Positions 21,649 to 29,211 of a stretch of 29,211 nucleotides of DNA are shown one piece after another (position 1 is the first letter of the stretch; the number at the start of each line of letters is the position of its first letter). The notes below the pieces were generated by a model. That model worked only from the letters and a program-made list of their open reading frames with translations, was not told where the DNA came from and searched no databases. The stretch is from a virus. The translations under genes and the position numbers were made by a program. Where the stretch lies: positions 1 through 29,211 of IMG/VR virus record IMGVR_UViG_3300046820_001017; one strand, given 5' to 3'.

Positions 21649-21662
21649 TAGACGAAAGTCTA
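21649..21662 (+). other. GAAA-tetraloop hairpin in leader of paralogue 2
   Basis: TAGAC-GAAA-GTCTA, a perfect 5-bp stem with a GNRA loop, directly after the stop of the first paralogue and 26 bases before the next ATG. It may be an mRNA processing or stability element; too short and lacking a T-run for a terminator. Confidence 0.45.
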
Positions 21663-21688
21663 AATCTAAAAGAGGTAACAAATAAAAA

Positions 21689-22216
21689 ATGGCTGTACTA
21701 GTAACTACAATCCGCTCACGTCAGGGCGTTGCTGCTACCACAATTGTGGAAGGGCGCGCAGTTGTTGTGGGTGCATCTGGCGTTCGGAATGACCTTCCTA
21801 ACGTGACTTATGCCGCTGCGAACACCACTCAGGGTGTGTACGTGGCTTTCTTCCCACCTGATGACTTCCCGCGGCCAACTCTCCGCGACATGTACACTAC
21901 ACCGTATAAGCAGACCTATAATGTTAACAACACGGCTCTTTACGGTAATCCTAGCCTGACACAAACAGTTGACCTAGTTCCTCGTTCGCAGTGGAAAGAG
22001 CCTAGCGCTTACAGTGGTGAACTAGTTGCTCTTCACTGGGGTAAGATTGGCATTACTTCGGGATGTTTCATCTCAAGCGCTGATATCAAAGTCCCGGGTA
22101 ACAAAGTTAAAGTTTCTGCAAGCGGTCTATTCGAATATACTGCTTCAAACTATATTGTTGGTGAAGTTGACCGCTATGATGCAATGACCGAAACCCTATA
22201 TCTTATCCTTTACTAA
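21689..22216 (+). CDS. putative capsid decoration/minor head protein, paralogue 2
   Basis: A 175-residue paralogue of the preceding gene (IVEGRAVVV, FFPPDDFPRPT, YKQTYNVNNTALYGNPS, LVALHWGKIGITSGC, IVGEVDRYDAMTETLYLILY). Its codons look more GC-rich and biased than most of the genome, like those of the adjacent major capsid gene, suggesting high expression, as for an abundant virion component. GAGGT lies upstream of ATG 21689. Confidence 0.62.
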   Translation: MAVLVTTIRSRQGVAATTIVEGRAVVVGASGVRNDLPNVTYAAANTTQGVYVAFFPPDDFPRPTLRDMYTTPYKQTYNVNNTALYGNPSLTQTVDLVPRSQWKEPSAYSGELVALHWGKIGITSGCFISSADIKVPGNKVKVSASGLFEYTASNYIVGEVDRYDAMTETLYLILY

Positions 22217-22236
22217 ACTTGGAGAATAAATTAATA

Positions 22237-23181
22237 ATGGAACAGAATGAACTTTTGAAGGCTGTAGCAGAGCAGGCTAAAACTGCTGGCACAAGCCCGA
22301 CCGGTAAGTCAGCGTTTGCTGAAACAATTATCAATATGGTTGAGCCAAATCACCTAAGCTTGGACTTGTTCAGCACGTTCATGCCAACGCGACAGGCTGC
22401 TCTGGGCGACACTATTATCCGTAGAGTACGTAGAGGCCGTTATGGAATCCAGACAATGGTTCCTGGAACGAACCACTTGGTAAGCCAGCCAACCGATGTG
22501 CAGGATTACCACACGTATGTGTTTGATCGCCTGATTGGTGGTGCTCGCGAAAGCGTTTGGAATCTTCGCAACGGTGATTTGACCACAATTGACCGTATGC
22601 GTCAGCAACTTCAGTGGGACCTTACCGATAATCTTATCGCTAAGGTTTTTGCGCTGTTGGGTAGCGTCTGGAATGGCACGGACACGCCAAATAACTACGC
22701 AACCACAACTAACCTAACCTACACCATTCTTGACAACATGATTGAAAACCTATTGCTCACCGCGGGTGATATCAAGGCAATCATCGGAACAAGAACCGCA
22801 CTACGTAACATCTACAACTTTGCTGGATGGAGAGAATGGAACTACATGAGTGGTTCTGGCGCAATCGCCTACCCTGTTACGCCAAAGTTGATTGAATATC
22901 TGGATACCAATAAGGTATCGACTTATAAGGGTATTCCTTTGATTGAATTGCCACAGGTCTTCAAGAACCAACTTCCTGACTTCCGTGAGAAGCTTATCCC
23001 TGACAATCAGATTATCTTGGTCGGTGCTAACGCCGGTGAGATTTTGATGTACGGTGGGGTTGAGTACCAAGACTACACAGACATGACAATTCAGCCTGCT
23101 GATTACATCCTCAACGCTTGGATGAGCTATGGTATGATTGTTGATATGCCTGAGAACATCGGCGTCATTAAGCTTACCTAA
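22237..23181 (+). CDS. major capsid protein (HK97 fold)
   Basis: A 314-residue protein in the standard position after protease/scaffold. Features of HK97-type capsids of this size: N-terminal helix (LLKAVAEQAKTAG), then DTIIRRVRRGRYG (E-loop region), long spine helix region (RMRQQLQWDLTDNLIAKVF), A-domain strands, IPLIELPQ, and DNQIILVGANAGEILMYGG with the closing strands NIGVIKLT. The start is ATG 22237; GGAG is 12 bases upstream, and the in-frame TTG 22219 that overlaps it is unlikely. Codon use is biased as in highly expressed genes. No delta domain of the HK97 type is obvious, consistent with separate scaffold. Confidence 0.82.
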   Translation: MEQNELLKAVAEQAKTAGTSPTGKSAFAETIINMVEPNHLSLDLFSTFMPTRQAALGDTIIRRVRRGRYGIQTMVPGTNHLVSQPTDVQDYHTYVFDRLIGGARESVWNLRNGDLTTIDRMRQQLQWDLTDNLIAKVFALLGSVWNGTDTPNNYATTTNLTYTILDNMIENLLLTAGDIKAIIGTRTALRNIYNFAGWREWNYMSGSGAIAYPVTPKLIEYLDTNKVSTYKGIPLIELPQVFKNQLPDFREKLIPDNQIILVGANAGEILMYGGVEYQDYTDMTIQPADYILNAWMSYGMIVDMPENIGVIKLT

Positions 23182-23199
23182 TAAATAATACGAAAGGAT

Positions 23200-23220
23200 G
23201 GGGGAGCTAGACTCCCCCTT
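23200..23220 (+). terminator. hairpin after major capsid gene (weak terminator or attenuator)
   Basis: GGGGGAG-CTAGA-CTCCCCC, a perfect 7-bp GC-rich stem (23200-23206 with 23212-23218) followed only by TT. The lack of a T-run suggests partial termination or 3' end stabilisation of the capsid mRNA, lowering expression of the tail genes downstream. Confidence 0.55.
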
Positions 23221-23230
23221 AGAGGATTTT

Positions 23231-23743
23231 ATGGGCTCTACAAATAACATTTTTCCAGAACTAGAAGATAAAGTATTTAAACGGTACTCAAAAGTTCCGG
23301 TGCATATTCTATCAGGATTACGCCCTGACCCGTATGAAACAAGAAAATCAATTCCGTGGGTTTTACAAACAAAAGACGAAAACTACAGTATTAAAGAAAA
23401 GAAATTGACTTTTGAGTATGAGGACGAGGTTATTGAACTTTACTCACAATATGAAGTAGATACTTTCAAACGATTGAACAAAAATTTGTTTGATAAAGGT
23501 TACTTTAAAGAATATCTTGGTGAGCAGTCTCCTGTTAATACAACAAACATTCTTAGTGACGAAGAACTTTCGAATATTGCTGATATCCGCTCCAATGAGA
23601 CTTTTGCAGTAGAACTAAATAAGCTGACTAGCACATTTACTCTTGAACGGCTTAAACAAATAGCAATAGCCACTGGAAAATCAGTTAAGAAAATTCAACT
23701 GATTGATTCCAGAATTGAGGCACTGAACGATGGGGATAGTTAA
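23231..23743 (+). CDS. putative head-tail connector protein
   Basis: A 170-residue, charged, mostly helical protein (MGSTNNIFPELEDKVFKRY...). ATG 23231 follows AGAGGA by a few bases; an upstream in-frame ATG (23198) lies in the terminator hairpin and is rejected. Position right after the major capsid gene and before the head-closure-like gene suggests an adaptor that docks on the portal, but the sequence shows no recognised motif. Its stop overlaps the next gene by 14 bases. Confidence 0.5.
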   Translation: MGSTNNIFPELEDKVFKRYSKVPVHILSGLRPDPYETRKSIPWVLQTKDENYSIKEKKLTFEYEDEVIELYSQYEVDTFKRLNKNLFDKGYFKEYLGEQSPVNTTNILSDEELSNIADIRSNETFAVELNKLTSTFTLERLKQIAIATGKSVKKIQLIDSRIEALNDGDS

Positions 23744-24110
23744 TTTAAATGACGTATTAATAATACGACAAAAAGCAGAAGAGTTTTTACTTAGCACCGC
23801 TCAATTAGTTCGCTTTCTCGGTGTACAATCACAAGACGGAGAAATAGTAAATGCATATTCTAGTCCAGAAACTATTGCATGTAGAATACTAAATCGCTCT
23901 GGTGACGTAACTTCATCGGTAGCGGCACAGTTTCGTGCACTCCAGCAATCAACAACTCGTCAGTTATATAGAATGCAAATTCCGTATAGCCTTACAGTAA
24001 CGACAAAAGATAAGATTACATTTAATGGTCAATCATATGATATTAAATATGTTCCTATAAAACACGAAATGATGGGCGCACAAATTATATTCATTGAGGA
24101 GCTTAGTTAA
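23730..24110 (+). CDS. putative head-tail joining / head closure protein
   Basis: A 126-residue protein with the small beta-barrel pattern of head-closure proteins: CRILNRSGDV, YRMQIPYSLTVTTKDKI, FNGQSYDIKYVPIKH. The YSLxVxxxDxIxFNGQxYDI element resembles SPP1 gp16/HK97 gp7-like adaptors. It sits between the connector-like gene and the gp10-like gene, the usual place, and overlaps the next start by one base (TAATG). Confidence 0.65.
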   Translation: MGIVNLNDVLIIRQKAEEFLLSTAQLVRFLGVQSQDGEIVNAYSSPETIACRILNRSGDVTSSVAAQFRALQQSTTRQLYRMQIPYSLTVTTKDKITFNGQSYDIKYVPIKHEMMGAQIIFIEELS

Positions 24111-24937
24111 TGCAAATAGATATCCCAATTGGTATAAGCATAGCACCATCAAAGGGTTCAAAATCAGAGACACTAAAAGGTATTGCTGATATAGAATCTT
24201 TTATGAAGAATATGCCGAAAATTATAAACCAGTTTGGTAAGCGTGCAGAAAAAGCTTCTAAGCATATCGCTCCTGTAAAAACAGGAGGTCTAAGAAACAG
24301 CATTAAAGCAGAGATAGATATATTTGGTGTTGGTTTAACAGTCTCGCCGAATGATTATCTAGAAGAATCTATGGAGTGGAATAATTCTGACGAATTTGAC
24401 AATCCAAAAAAGAGTATTCCAGTAGGAAATCCTGTTCGTGGAATAATGCAAGAATTTGGTTATCCTTATGACTACGATTACTGGCACGCTCCTTATGCTC
24501 CAAATCCAAAGGGTGGTAAGGCCGGGATAAAAGGCCTAGGTTATATGCGTATCGCATACGTAATAGCCGCGCGGTCACTCCATACAGATAATATAGCTTA
24601 TGGTTTAAATGGTATAAATAGACAATCTGTTATTGGCTATGTAAGGTCAACTGAAAAAGAGTTTTCTGCTTCTATGCAAAAACTTCTTGTAAAGTATGTG
24701 CAAAGAAAAAATCTTCCAAGATATCTAAGTACAAAGTCAACGCCTCAGGCACCATTTAAACTAGACCTCGGTAAAAAGATATCTTATGGTGTCATAAAAG
24801 ATATTTCACTCAATCTTCCATTAAACATTGAGAATAATTATGGAGACTCAAGTTCATACAGACGTGGGTTAAATCTAAGCACAGCAACACGGTCTTTCTA
24901 CGGAAAAGAAGAAATGCTTGGCGGATTTTTGATTTAA
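24110..24937 (+). CDS. HK97 gp10-like tail-completion protein
   Basis: A 275-residue protein. The core APVKTGGLRNSIKAE (about 54-68) followed by IMQEFGYPY is the signature of the HK97 gp10/minor tail family, which helps join head and tail. The usual length is 100-180 residues; here about 100 extra residues include GINRQSVIGYVRST and a C-terminal basic, Tyr-rich region (KLDLGKKISYG, SSSYRRGLNL) of unknown role. Coupled to the head-closure gene by TAATG. Confidence 0.75.
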   Translation: MQIDIPIGISIAPSKGSKSETLKGIADIESFMKNMPKIINQFGKRAEKASKHIAPVKTGGLRNSIKAEIDIFGVGLTVSPNDYLEESMEWNNSDEFDNPKKSIPVGNPVRGIMQEFGYPYDYDYWHAPYAPNPKGGKAGIKGLGYMRIAYVIAARSLHTDNIAYGLNGINRQSVIGYVRSTEKEFSASMQKLLVKYVQRKNLPRYLSTKSTPQAPFKLDLGKKISYGVIKDISLNLPLNIENNYGDSSSYRRGLNLSTATRSFYGKEEMLGGFLI

Positions 24938-24969
24938 TTAAGACTAATTATATATAAATCGGAGTTAAT

Positions 24970-25404
24970 ATGCACGAACCAGCACTATATGCAAATATAT
25001 GGAAATTTATAGGCAGGTCCTTGAGTGGCATAGCACCTGCATATAGTGGGCGTGTTTATTACCAAGCAGCGCCTGTAAGCACAACATTTCCAGTCCTTGT
25101 ATACCAGCCAATAGTAAATCAGTCATACGCACACTTAATGCTAAATGACAGTTACTGGCAGGGTATGGTAGTATTCCGCTCAATAGCACAATCGTTCACA
25201 GAAGCGCAGGAACTACTTACAACTGTAGCAAATACACTAAGTAATAATATAGCACTAGTATCAGTATCAGGGGTTTCAATCCCATATTCTGTTCGCTATG
25301 ATATATGTGAGGTTCCTAGCTTTCCTGTAGAAAAACTTAGTGATGGCTACATTTATACTGCGGCCATTACTATGGATACATATATATTCCCAACTGATTA
25401 CTAG
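24970..25404 (+). CDS. putative tail terminator protein
   Basis: A 144-residue protein of the size, fold pattern and gene position of tail-terminator (gpU/DUF3168-like) proteins: N-terminal helix, YYQAAPVSTTFPVLVYQPI strand pair, helix FTEAQELLTTVANTL, and a final beta strand IYTAAITMDTYIF. Such proteins cap the tail tube and bind the head. CGGAG precedes ATG 24970. Recognition is by layout more than by residue identity. Confidence 0.6.
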   Translation: MHEPALYANIWKFIGRSLSGIAPAYSGRVYYQAAPVSTTFPVLVYQPIVNQSYAHLMLNDSYWQGMVVFRSIAQSFTEAQELLTTVANTLSNNIALVSVSGVSIPYSVRYDICEVPSFPVEKLSDGYIYTAAITMDTYIFPTDY

Positions 25405-25418
25405 GAGAATAACAAAAA

Positions 25419-25862
25419 ATGACCATTATCAAAGGTCTAGATGGGTGGCTTAAAATTAAAGTTTCGGGTAGCAACGACTATGTCAACGCAAGATTCATCT
25501 CGCAATGGCAGGCTACTCTGAACACCTCACAGGTTGACCAAGGCCCATTCTTAAATGATGACGGCAAGGTTTATACCTTCACCACAACAAAGAGAATTAC
25601 GGGTAGCTTTGATGTTACCCTACCAATTGACAGAACTGAAATTCACACAGCTCTGATTAACTCTGCTAATAGTGGTATCGAAGTCGGTATTCGATTAATT
25701 TCAAAGGGTGGCTATACTTGGAATATTCCTTCTGGTATCGTCACAGGATATAACGTCACGAATAGTGCGGGGGACGCGGTTACAATGAGCTTCGACTTCA
25801 CTGATAACGGCGGATTTACGGTTGCAAATAGCACAACAACTAACTCAAATAACGAGTCCTAG
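25419..25862 (+). CDS. major tail (tube) protein
   Basis: A 147-residue beta-rich protein: GWLKIKVSGSNDYVNARF, VYTFTTTKRITGSFDVTLP, VTMSFDFTDNGGFTV, with a Thr/Asn/Ser tail. Short single-domain tube proteins with this strand order form stacked hexamers of the tail. The position before the tail assembly chaperone and tape measure is standard. AGGAGA lies before ATG 25419. A perfect terminator follows within 20 bases, in line with a highly expressed gene. Confidence 0.72.
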   Translation: MTIIKGLDGWLKIKVSGSNDYVNARFISQWQATLNTSQVDQGPFLNDDGKVYTFTTTKRITGSFDVTLPIDRTEIHTALINSANSGIEVGIRLISKGGYTWNIPSGIVTGYNVTNSAGDAVTMSFDFTDNGGFTVANSTTTNSNNES

Positions 25863-25878
25863 TTAACTGCTTAGTATT

Positions 25879-25910
25879 CCCCCATGATTATCATGGGGGT
25901 TTACTTTTAT
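25879..25910 (+). terminator. rho-independent terminator after major tail gene
   Basis: CCCCCATGAT-T-ATCATGGGGG (25879-25899; in practice an 8-bp stem with a 5-base loop) followed by TTTACTTTTAT. It should reduce transcription into the chaperone and tape-measure genes, which are needed in low amounts. Confidence 0.85.
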
Positions 25911-25929
25911 TATAAAAAGGGAGAAACAC

Positions 25930-26331
25930 ATGATTTTAGATTTTGTCACCGGACACGGTGATTACTATAATGATATTGACGATTTAATGAAGGATGACCC
26001 CACAATTGAAGTTGATATTCAAGGAAAGGGTATGAAAAAACGCCTAAGAATTCGTGCATTATCTTTCGCTCAGATGGAAAAAATTGCAAAAGCATCTACT
26101 GATTCTGAAGGTAAAGTTGATAATATTGAATTTGTTATTAATACATTATGTGAGGGCGTTGTGCGTCCTAAGTTTAATACGGCGCAAGCTAAAAAATTAC
26201 TTGATGCACATGGCGAAACGGTAAAAGAAATTGCAGAAAATATTTGGCAGCTTGGTAGAATATCGAAAGATGCTTTCGATGAATATCTCAAGGCATTACA
26301 AGAACTTAACGACACACCGTCAACCGAGTAA
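25930..26331 (+). CDS. tail assembly chaperone (gpG-like)
   Basis: A 133-residue acidic, mostly helical protein directly before the tape measure, the position of the lambda gpG-type chaperone. It contains MKKRLRIRALSFAQMEKIAK and a long helix (DAFDEYLKALQEL). These proteins coat the tape measure during tail assembly and are usually also made as a longer frameshifted form. The stop at 26329-26331 lies within an open overlapping frame (+1/-2) that continues to 26608. GGGAG precedes ATG 25930. Confidence 0.68.
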   Translation: MILDFVTGHGDYYNDIDDLMKDDPTIEVDIQGKGMKKRLRIRALSFAQMEKIAKASTDSEGKVDNIEFVINTLCEGVVRPKFNTAQAKKLLDAHGETVKEIAENIWQLGRISKDAFDEYLKALQELNDTPSTE

Positions 26332-26368
26332 GTACGAAGGAATTGCGACCGTAGTACTTAGAGCTAAT

Positions 26369-26608
26369 ATGGCGCGGGAAGAACTCCTCACTTGGATTTC
26401 TTCACTAACTCCAGAGGAAAGATTAAATCTACTTCATATAAAATCTTTAGGAAGAATAACAGGCCTAGAAATAGACATGCTACTTCGACTAAAAACATTT
26501 GATTATGAGTCACAAACAAGACGTAGAAAATCTGCTTTGGAACAAAGGGAAAAAGAAGAATTACAAGCAGAGGAGGCAATAGTCCGTAGTTTACTTGCGG
26601 GCGAATAA
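26369..26608 (+). CDS. second tail assembly chaperone segment (gpT-like), probably made by frameshift
   Basis: An open frame runs from before the first chaperone's stop to 26608. If started independently, ATG 26369 gives 79 residues (MAREELLTWISSLTPEER...), but its ribosome-binding site is poor. More likely it is the C-terminal part of a gpGT-type fusion. The frame is +1/-2 relative to the upstream gene, unlike the usual -1. The dinucleotide run GACACACC near 26310 would let a Thr tRNA slip -2 from ACA to ACA. The coiled, Glu/Arg-rich end (RRRKSALEQREKEELQAEE) fits a tape-measure-binding tail. The exact start is uncertain. Confidence 0.55.
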   Translation: MAREELLTWISSLTPEERLNLLHIKSLGRITGLEIDMLLRLKTFDYESQTRRRKSALEQREKEELQAEEAIVRSLLAGE

Positions 26609-26610
26609 AT

Positions 26611-29211
26611 ATGGCAGCAGACAGTGTAAGTATTATTTTTGAGACAAACGCAAGTTCAGTATCCAAAAGCATTGCGGAAATGACTGCGGAAATTAATAAG
26701 TTAAAAAGTGCTTCCAGAGGGGGAGCTCGACAGTCTGGTGCACAGACTGTAGAAACTTTGGGAAGAGCATTTAAAGCTTCAAACCGACCAGATTTAAGTA
26801 GACAGTCTGACTTAAATTCAATACGAAATGCTTCAAGAAGAGGTTTAACTGACCGCTTAGAAACAGCGACATTTGTTGCCGCGGATATGTTAAAAAGAAC
26901 TAAAGGAGCTGAAAAACTTGTTGCTGAGCTAAACGAGGGCGTTGGGTACGCAATAGATGAGGGGTTTAGACCACTACGAGAGGCTTCAAACGCATTAAGA
27001 AAAAAAGCATCAAAAACAAAAGATGATAAAAAGAAAACAGAGTATCTAAACGCAGCTGACGAAATTGATAAGTATGTCAATCAGTATCAACGACTTATTC
27101 CTGGTCAAAAAGCGGCTAAAAGAGCTTTTAAAGAAGCAGATTCATTAGCAGCGCTTGAAAAAGCTCAAACTGCTTTTCAAAAAATTGGTATTGAAATGGG
27201 TTCTACGGCGGACTTAACAAAATACGCTAACAGACTTAGTCAAATATCACCAGCAATTGCGCAGTCGGTAAAGTCCTTACGTGATAGTATGGATAAGATA
27301 AGCCCACAAGACTACATGAAAAGACTTGCTGAAATAAGCATGCGTGGAGTTTCTACACTTACATCCCAGAGAGATGCTTTTACAAAACAAATAAATACAG
27401 CATCCACTGGGGCAGCCGGAAAAGGCGGAGCTTTTCGCGGTATTTTTGAAAAAAGATTTGGAAATGTCGATGACATGTTAACATCTGGAAAAATGTTTGA
27501 ATTCAAAGATATTGCAGACCAAACGGCGTTTGGGGCTTGGAAAGACTCAGTTAGAAAAAGTATGGCCGGTTATATACAAAAAGAACTTGACCCTAAAGGA
27601 ATTAAACAGTTAACTGCCTTAGGTGAAGCAAAGAAAACTGGTGATACTGAAGAAATACAAAAATCTCTAGTAGCAGCTGAAAGAGCGGTTAAAACACGTC
27701 TATCAAAAATGTATGAGCAATTAGCTAAACTTGAAGATATTGCAAAAACAACAAAAGATAGAGATTTAAATAATATCATTACAGGACTTAAAAGACAGAT
27801 AGGAGCTCAATCTCAAGTTCTTGGTTCACAGCTTGCGGACGGAGCATTAAAAGTTCAAAAAGGTGTAGACCAGTCTTTACAACAAACTATTAATGTTATG
27901 GCTGATAGAGTAAGAGTTGCTCGCGGTAGTAAAACTATGACTACGGCGGCTAATATCGGTAAATTAATAGATACAACAGATGAAGCTGTCTTCCAAGGAA
28001 TATCTGATTTTACAAATACTTTTAAACAAAAAAAGTTTAGAAGTCTTGGCGGCAAAACAATGGAAGGTGCTGGACTTAGCAAAGACCAGCAAAATTTATT
28101 AAATACACAAATTCTTGGAAAAACGGGATTCTTCTCAGCAACTACGCAAGAAGGAAGAATGGGCGCTTTAGATGAAGCTTTTCAATTTATAAAACCAGCT
28201 CTTATGGGAGTTGGATTAAAGGGAAAAGAACTATCAAACGCTGAGGATTCTTTCCGAGCAATGCTTGTTAAGATGACTTCAATTTATGGAGAATTAGCCA
28301 ATCATACTCAAGGCCTTAACGCAGAAATATCTAAAGAGGTGCGTACTAGAGCCGCTAGACTTGTTAAAGAGGGTAAGTATGATGAAGCACGTAAACTTAT
28401 AAATGACGCTTCACAGTATATAGCGGCAGATGTTAACGCGGGAAGGCCTAGTAAGCGTGGTGGCGGTAAAGCTGGAAATAAAGCAAAGGGCAGAGTAGAC
28501 TTAAACCCTCAAGCACAGTCTGACATGACTACTAATGCTGATTATATTGAAGGATTAATAGCAGACCGTCAAAAAGACCCTAAAAATTCATTTATGGGTA
28601 AGCTTAGACAAGTCAGTGCATTTGCAGGCTCAATACTTAATGTTTATGGGCTTGTTGCTTCAGTTGTCGGTACTGTGGTAAACTTAACCACACAACTCAT
28701 ACAAAAAGCGAATGAACTAGATAAAGTTGCTTCAACAGTTAATGCTCTTGGTGGTTCTTTTGAAAACTTCTCTCAAGCTATGAAGGTTGCTACTTTACAA
28801 CAAGCAAAGTATGGTGGTACAATGACTGAAACCATGCAAGGCCTTACAAGCTTGATGCCGTTAACAAAAAGATATGGAGTTGACTTAGGTCAACTAGATA
28901 ATATTGCCCGGCGTTTAGCAGTTGTTGACCCACTTCAAGGATTTCAAGGAGCATCTATTGCCCTTAAAGAATTCTTTTCAGGAGACATTACTTCCCTTTC
29001 GAGAAGATTTGAAATTGATAGAAAGTCACTAAACTCAATTAAAGCCGCAGGAACACAAGCAGAGCAATTACAGGCTTTGGATAAAGCTCTTAATAACATG
29101 GGTATTTCCAATGATGTTCTTGCAGCTAAAACAGAAACAGCCGCAATTAAATTTGACAGAGCCGGCGCATCGTGGGATAATTTTCAAACAATTGTTGGAA
29201 AAAGTCTACAA
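26611..29211 (+). CDS. tape measure protein, 5' part (runs off window)
   Basis: An open frame of 867 codons from ATG 26611 to the last base with no stop; the 3' end is outside. Long Ala/Lys/Gln-rich helices fill residues 1-650. At about 665-690 a hydrophobic stretch (ILNVYGLVASVVGTVVNLT) is followed by a conserved tape-measure pattern: KVASTVNALGGSF, RRLAVVDPLQGFQGASIAL, EFFSGDITSLSRRFEID. The protein sets tail length inside the tube and helps DNA entry. It starts 2 bases after the chaperone stop with a weak ribosome-binding site, so translation is probably coupled. Confidence 0.88.
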   Translation, partial: MAADSVSIIFETNASSVSKSIAEMTAEINKLKSASRGGARQSGAQTVETLGRAFKASNRPDLSRQSDLNSIRNASRRGLTDRLETATFVAADMLKRTKGAEKLVAELNEGVGYAIDEGFRPLREASNALRKKASKTKDDKKKTEYLNAADEIDKYVNQYQRLIPGQKAAKRAFKEADSLAALEKAQTAFQKIGIEMGSTADLTKYANRLSQISPAIAQSVKSLRDSMDKISPQDYMKRLAEISMRGVSTLTSQRDAFTKQINTASTGAAGKGGAFRGIFEKRFGNVDDMLTSGKMFEFKDIADQTAFGAWKDSVRKSMAGYIQKELDPKGIKQLTALGEAKKTGDTEEIQKSLVAAERAVKTRLSKMYEQLAKLEDIAKTTKDRDLNNIITGLKRQIGAQSQVLGSQLADGALKVQKGVDQSLQQTINVMADRVRVARGSKTMTTAANIGKLIDTTDEAVFQGISDFTNTFKQKKFRSLGGKTMEGAGLSKDQQNLLNTQILGKTGFFSATTQEGRMGALDEAFQFIKPALMGVGLKGKELSNAEDSFRAMLVKMTSIYGELANHTQGLNAEISKEVRTRAARLVKEGKYDEARKLINDASQYIAADVNAGRPSKRGGGKAGNKAKGRVDLNPQAQSDMTTNADYIEGLIADRQKDPKNSFMGKLRQVSAFAGSILNVYGLVASVVGTVVNLTTQLIQKANELDKVASTVNALGGSFENFSQAMKVATLQQAKYGGTMTETMQGLTSLMPLTKRYGVDLGQLDNIARRLAVVDPLQGFQGASIALKEFFSGDITSLSRRFEIDRKSLNSIKAAGTQAEQLQALDKALNNMGISNDVLAAKTETAAIKFDRAGASWDNFQTIVGKSLQ

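Noticed and set aside
23198-23230. Longer start for the connector-like gene at ATG 23198
   Set aside because: That start lies at the edge of a perfect GC-rich hairpin; ATG 23231 has its own AGAGGA site and a natural N-terminus.
26388-27080. Leftward open frame of 230 codons opposite the tape-measure gene
   Set aside because: Low-complexity Ser/Phe/Leu composition typical of the antisense of a Lys/Glu/Ala-rich gene; the sense strand encodes chaperone and tape measure.

Overview
The window is part of a tailed double-stranded DNA phage (Caudoviricetes, probably siphovirus-like because it has a tape-measure gene and gp10-like tail genes). It is probably a metagenomic contig of a phage with an AT-rich genome (about 40% GC by eye). 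It carries terminase, portal, capsid protease, major capsid protein, tail genes, holin and endolysin, and no ribosomal, tRNA or core cellular genes. The host cannot be named. Four near-consensus sigma-70 promoters (17-bp spacers, Shine-Dalgarno sites before most genes) and an acquired BMP-family lipoprotein gene point to an ordinary bacterial host.

Layout. (1) 1-1020: a strange island built from AAGC/GCTT words, with tandem repeats at the window edge, an HNH endonuclease gene and a small unknown gene, both leftward. (2) 1183-5436: one leftward transcription unit bounded by a consensus promoter (5408-5436) and terminators (about 1183-1275). It is led by a BMP-family substrate-binding lipoprotein and an RNase H-fold protein, followed by nine small unknown genes, one only 55 codons long. 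(3) 5441-11694: leftward genes for TerS-like protein, TerL (intein in its P-loop), portal, amidase endolysin, coiled-coil membrane protein and holin, closed by a strong terminator. (4) 11691-16394: leftward nucleotide and DNA metabolism genes: class II ribonucleotide reductase, MazG, a DUF1599/Nmad1-type protein, cytosine-5 DNA methyltransferase and unknown proteins. (5) 16395-16675: a divergent control region with three consensus promoters and several inverted repeats. (6) 16676-17861, rightward: a zinc-finger/helix-turn-helix protein and a PP-loop (PAPS-reductase-like) protein. (7) 17930-29211, rightward: virion protein, protease-scaffold fusion, two paralogous small virion proteins, major capsid protein, head-tail and tail genes, tail assembly chaperone pair, and a tape-measure gene running off the window.

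How the parts may work together. The head module is split over both strands: TerS/TerL/portal go left, protease/capsid/tail go right. A bipartite element, CTGACACAAAA-N12/13-ATAGAGGGGTA, sits just before each of these two operons in the matching orientation, so it is a candidate late promoter that would co-activate the two halves. The consensus sigma-70 promoters of the control region would serve early or middle genes, including the zinc-finger/HTH protein, which could be the late regulator (inference). The BMP-led unit looks like a 'moron' cassette with its own promoter placed right after a terminator.

The most unusual signals are the shared late-promoter candidate, the AAGC/GCTT island, the phage-borne BMP lipoprotein, and a terminase intein that keeps its splicing residues but has lost both LAGLIDADG acidic residues. 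All family calls come from reading motifs; no database search was run.
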